A stretch of DNA of 64,000 nt from positions 868,001 through 932,000 of the forward strand of contig CAXXSY010000004.1 in NCBI GenBank assembly GCA_963665015.2, given 5' to 3'. The stretch comes from G963662655 sp963665015. Its GTDB lineage: Bacteria > Cloacimonadota > Cloacimonadia > Cloacimonadales > JAIOQZ01. Each line of letters starts with the position of its first letter. Position 1 is the stretch's first letter. This document shows positions 62,911 through 64,000 of the stretch, piece by piece. The position numbers were made by a program, and so were the translations under genes. The notes under the pieces were generated by a model. That model did no database searches, was not told the DNA's origin, and was given only the letters and a program-made list of their open reading frames with translations.

Positions 62911-63849
62911 ATGAAGAAGTTCATGTCAATCTTGTTGTTTGTGTGCGTGTTCGGAAGCGCGTTTTCCATGACGAATACCTTTCCGATGGTGAACATCGGT
63001 TACAGTTACGTCAACGATGCCAAGTTCGAGGACCCGTACAAGGACGATCCCGAATGGGGCAGCGCCACGATCGGGTTGAAGACGATGGATGTCGATTTCG
63101 GATATCCGTTGTTGTATCATGAAAACCGGACGCTTTTCGTTCCGGCGGTGGAATACGGTTTCGTGCAGTCGTACTACCGGGAAGAGCCGGAAAATTACGA
63201 GCCTGAGGATTTACACGATATCCGCCTCGCATTTCGGCTTCAACGTAAACTGGGCAGCATGTTCCGGATCAAGGCGCACGCCGCGCCGGGCGTGTCGTCC
63301 GATCTGCGGAGCGACTTGTCGTCTGATGATTTCAACGTGAAGGGTAATCTGTCGCTCGACTTTAAGATCAACGATAACCTGAGCATCGAAGCGGGGGCGC
63401 TCTACGACACACCGTTCGGCAGGCAGGAGATATTGCCGCTCATCGGCGCGACCTGGCAGATGGGTGATTTCTACGCGTCGGTGCTGTACCCGCGGTATTT
63501 CGATTTCCGCTGGACCTGGAATCGCGAGATGACGTTGGGATTCCTGACCACGATCCAGGGCAATCGATACAACCTTGAAGTCGGTGAGCCGGAAACGACG
63601 GAAGAGGCGATAGACCCCGACTTCCAGAAGGTCGATTATATCGAGTATTCTCGTATCGATGTGGGCCCGATCATCTATTGGAATATCTTCGATCATTTCT
63701 GGTTCGATATCCAGACGGGCGCTTCGTTTGGCAAGAAGTACCGGTTCTACGATGTGAATGATGAGGAGATGGCGCTGAAGGATTATTCGAGTGAGCCATC
63801 ATGGTTCATGAGCGTCATCGTGCGTTATCGAATCCCGATACCGGAATAG
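62911..63849 (+). CDS. Exported beta-barrel protein (DUF6268-like)
   Basis: A 312-residue protein. ATG 62911 (GAAGGG site) gives signal MKKFMSILLFVCVFGSAFSM. The mature protein shows amphipathic strands with aromatic ends (FPMVNIGYSYVNDAKFE, LSLDFKINDNLSIEAGALYD, GATWQMGDFYASVLYPRYFD) and ends in MSVIVRYRIPIPE. It looks like a small outer-membrane barrel of roughly 12-14 strands. The longer frame to 62752 reads through the palindrome and is rejected. Confidence 0.82.
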   Translation: MKKFMSILLFVCVFGSAFSMTNTFPMVNIGYSYVNDAKFEDPYKDDPEWGSATIGLKTMDVDFGYPLLYHENRTLFVPAVEYGFVQSYYREEPENYEPEDLHDIRLAFRLQRKLGSMFRIKAHAAPGVSSDLRSDLSSDDFNVKGNLSLDFKINDNLSIEAGALYDTPFGRQEILPLIGATWQMGDFYASVLYPRYFDFRWTWNREMTLGFLTTIQGNRYNLEVGEPETTEEAIDPDFQKVDYIEYSRIDVGPIIYWNIFDHFWFDIQTGASFGKKYRFYDVNDEEMALKDYSSEPSWFMSVIVRYRIPIPE

Positions 63850-63895
63850 ATGTTTTGTCTGGGTAATCTTCTGGGATTGCCAGGTAAAAGAGAAT

Positions 63896-63951
63896 GCCAA
63901 GCTGGAGCTTGGCGGACCAATAGAGAAGAGAATGCCAAGCTGGAGCTTGGC
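63896..63951. repeat. Two GCCAAGCTGGAGCTTGGC palindromes
   Basis: Palindromes at 63896-63913 and 63934-63951, each preceded by GAGAAT and followed by GGACCAA, the same flanks as the copies in the 60611-60905 duplication. They follow the barrel gene's stop. Confidence 0.8.
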
Positions 63952-63963
63952 GGACCAATTAAA

Positions 63964-63987
63964 AAAGGCTGCCGGATGGCAGCCTTT
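63964..63987. terminator. Bidirectional terminator at the window end
   Basis: AAAGGCTGCC-GGAT-GGCAGCCTTT, ten-base stem. On the minus strand it ends in TTTTTTAATT, good for a leftward gene outside the window; on the plus strand it has a shorter T-run and could also serve the barrel gene. Confidence 0.7.
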
Positions 63988-64000
63988 CTCGTTATAACTC

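Overview
The window reads as a chromosomal segment of a Gram-negative member of the Fibrobacteres-Chlorobi-Bacteroidetes assemblage, most probably Cloacimonadota or a neighbouring candidate phylum. This is an inference from gene content: several very large secreted proteins end in the FNPxTxIxFxLP...SGVYFxR type IX-like sorting domain, there is a gingipain-like (C25) protein, a Ser/Thr kinase with PEGA repeats, beta-barrel proteins and many lipoproteins. No rRNA or tRNA was seen, so the phylum cannot be fixed.

Layout. (1) 1-1717, plus strand: the C-terminal end of a BglII/BstYI-type restriction endonuclease, a GNAT-YoaP fusion acetyltransferase, a broken acetyltransferase remnant and a complete GNAT protein. 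(2) 1763-21861, minus strand: twelve tightly packed genes that look like one operon. In order of transcription they are a class III nucleotidyl cyclase with an unusual Cys-rich N-terminal domain, a transmembrane Ser/Thr kinase with PEGA repeats, two lipoproteins, a beta-propeller membrane protein, a small exported protein, a complete but diverged oligopeptide-type ABC transporter (binding protein, two permeases, two ATPases) and a large lipoprotein. This is the best candidate for an undescribed system: a signalling front end joined to envelope proteins and a peptide-type transporter. (3) 22229-25803, plus strand: an ECF-transporter-like cassette with a putative S component, three exported proteins and two ATPases, but no visible T component. 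(4) 25804-27902: an IS1182-type transposase gene bracketed by inverted short repeats.

(5) 27903-37943, minus strand: a type IV pilus/type II secretion-like operon (PilC, PilB, three pilin-like exported proteins, a response regulator fused to a PilT-like ATPase) continuing into a sugar nucleotidyltransferase, a B12-binding radical SAM protein and a bacterial GPP34 (GOLPH3-like) protein. (6) 38455-39614, plus strand: Mrp/ApbC iron-sulfur carrier and a NifX-like protein. (7) 40008-45844, minus strand: a tandem HD-GYP protein, an outer-membrane barrel and RsmA; a membrane protein; an AraC regulator with a GyrI-like partner. (8) 46106-59166, minus strand: four giant secreted genes with type IX-like tails, three parallel beta-helix proteins (one frameshifted) and one C25 peptidase-like protein, separated by structured repeats. 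(9) 59355-64000: AroA, tandem repeats, a TPR lipoprotein, a CapA-like lipoprotein and a beta-barrel protein.

The gaps are rich in short palindromic repeats of several families: a REP/BIME-like family, a 74-bp triple repeat with covarying relatives, a 147-bp tandem duplication and AAGCTGGAGCTT palindromes. All functions are inferred from sequence motifs; no database search was run.
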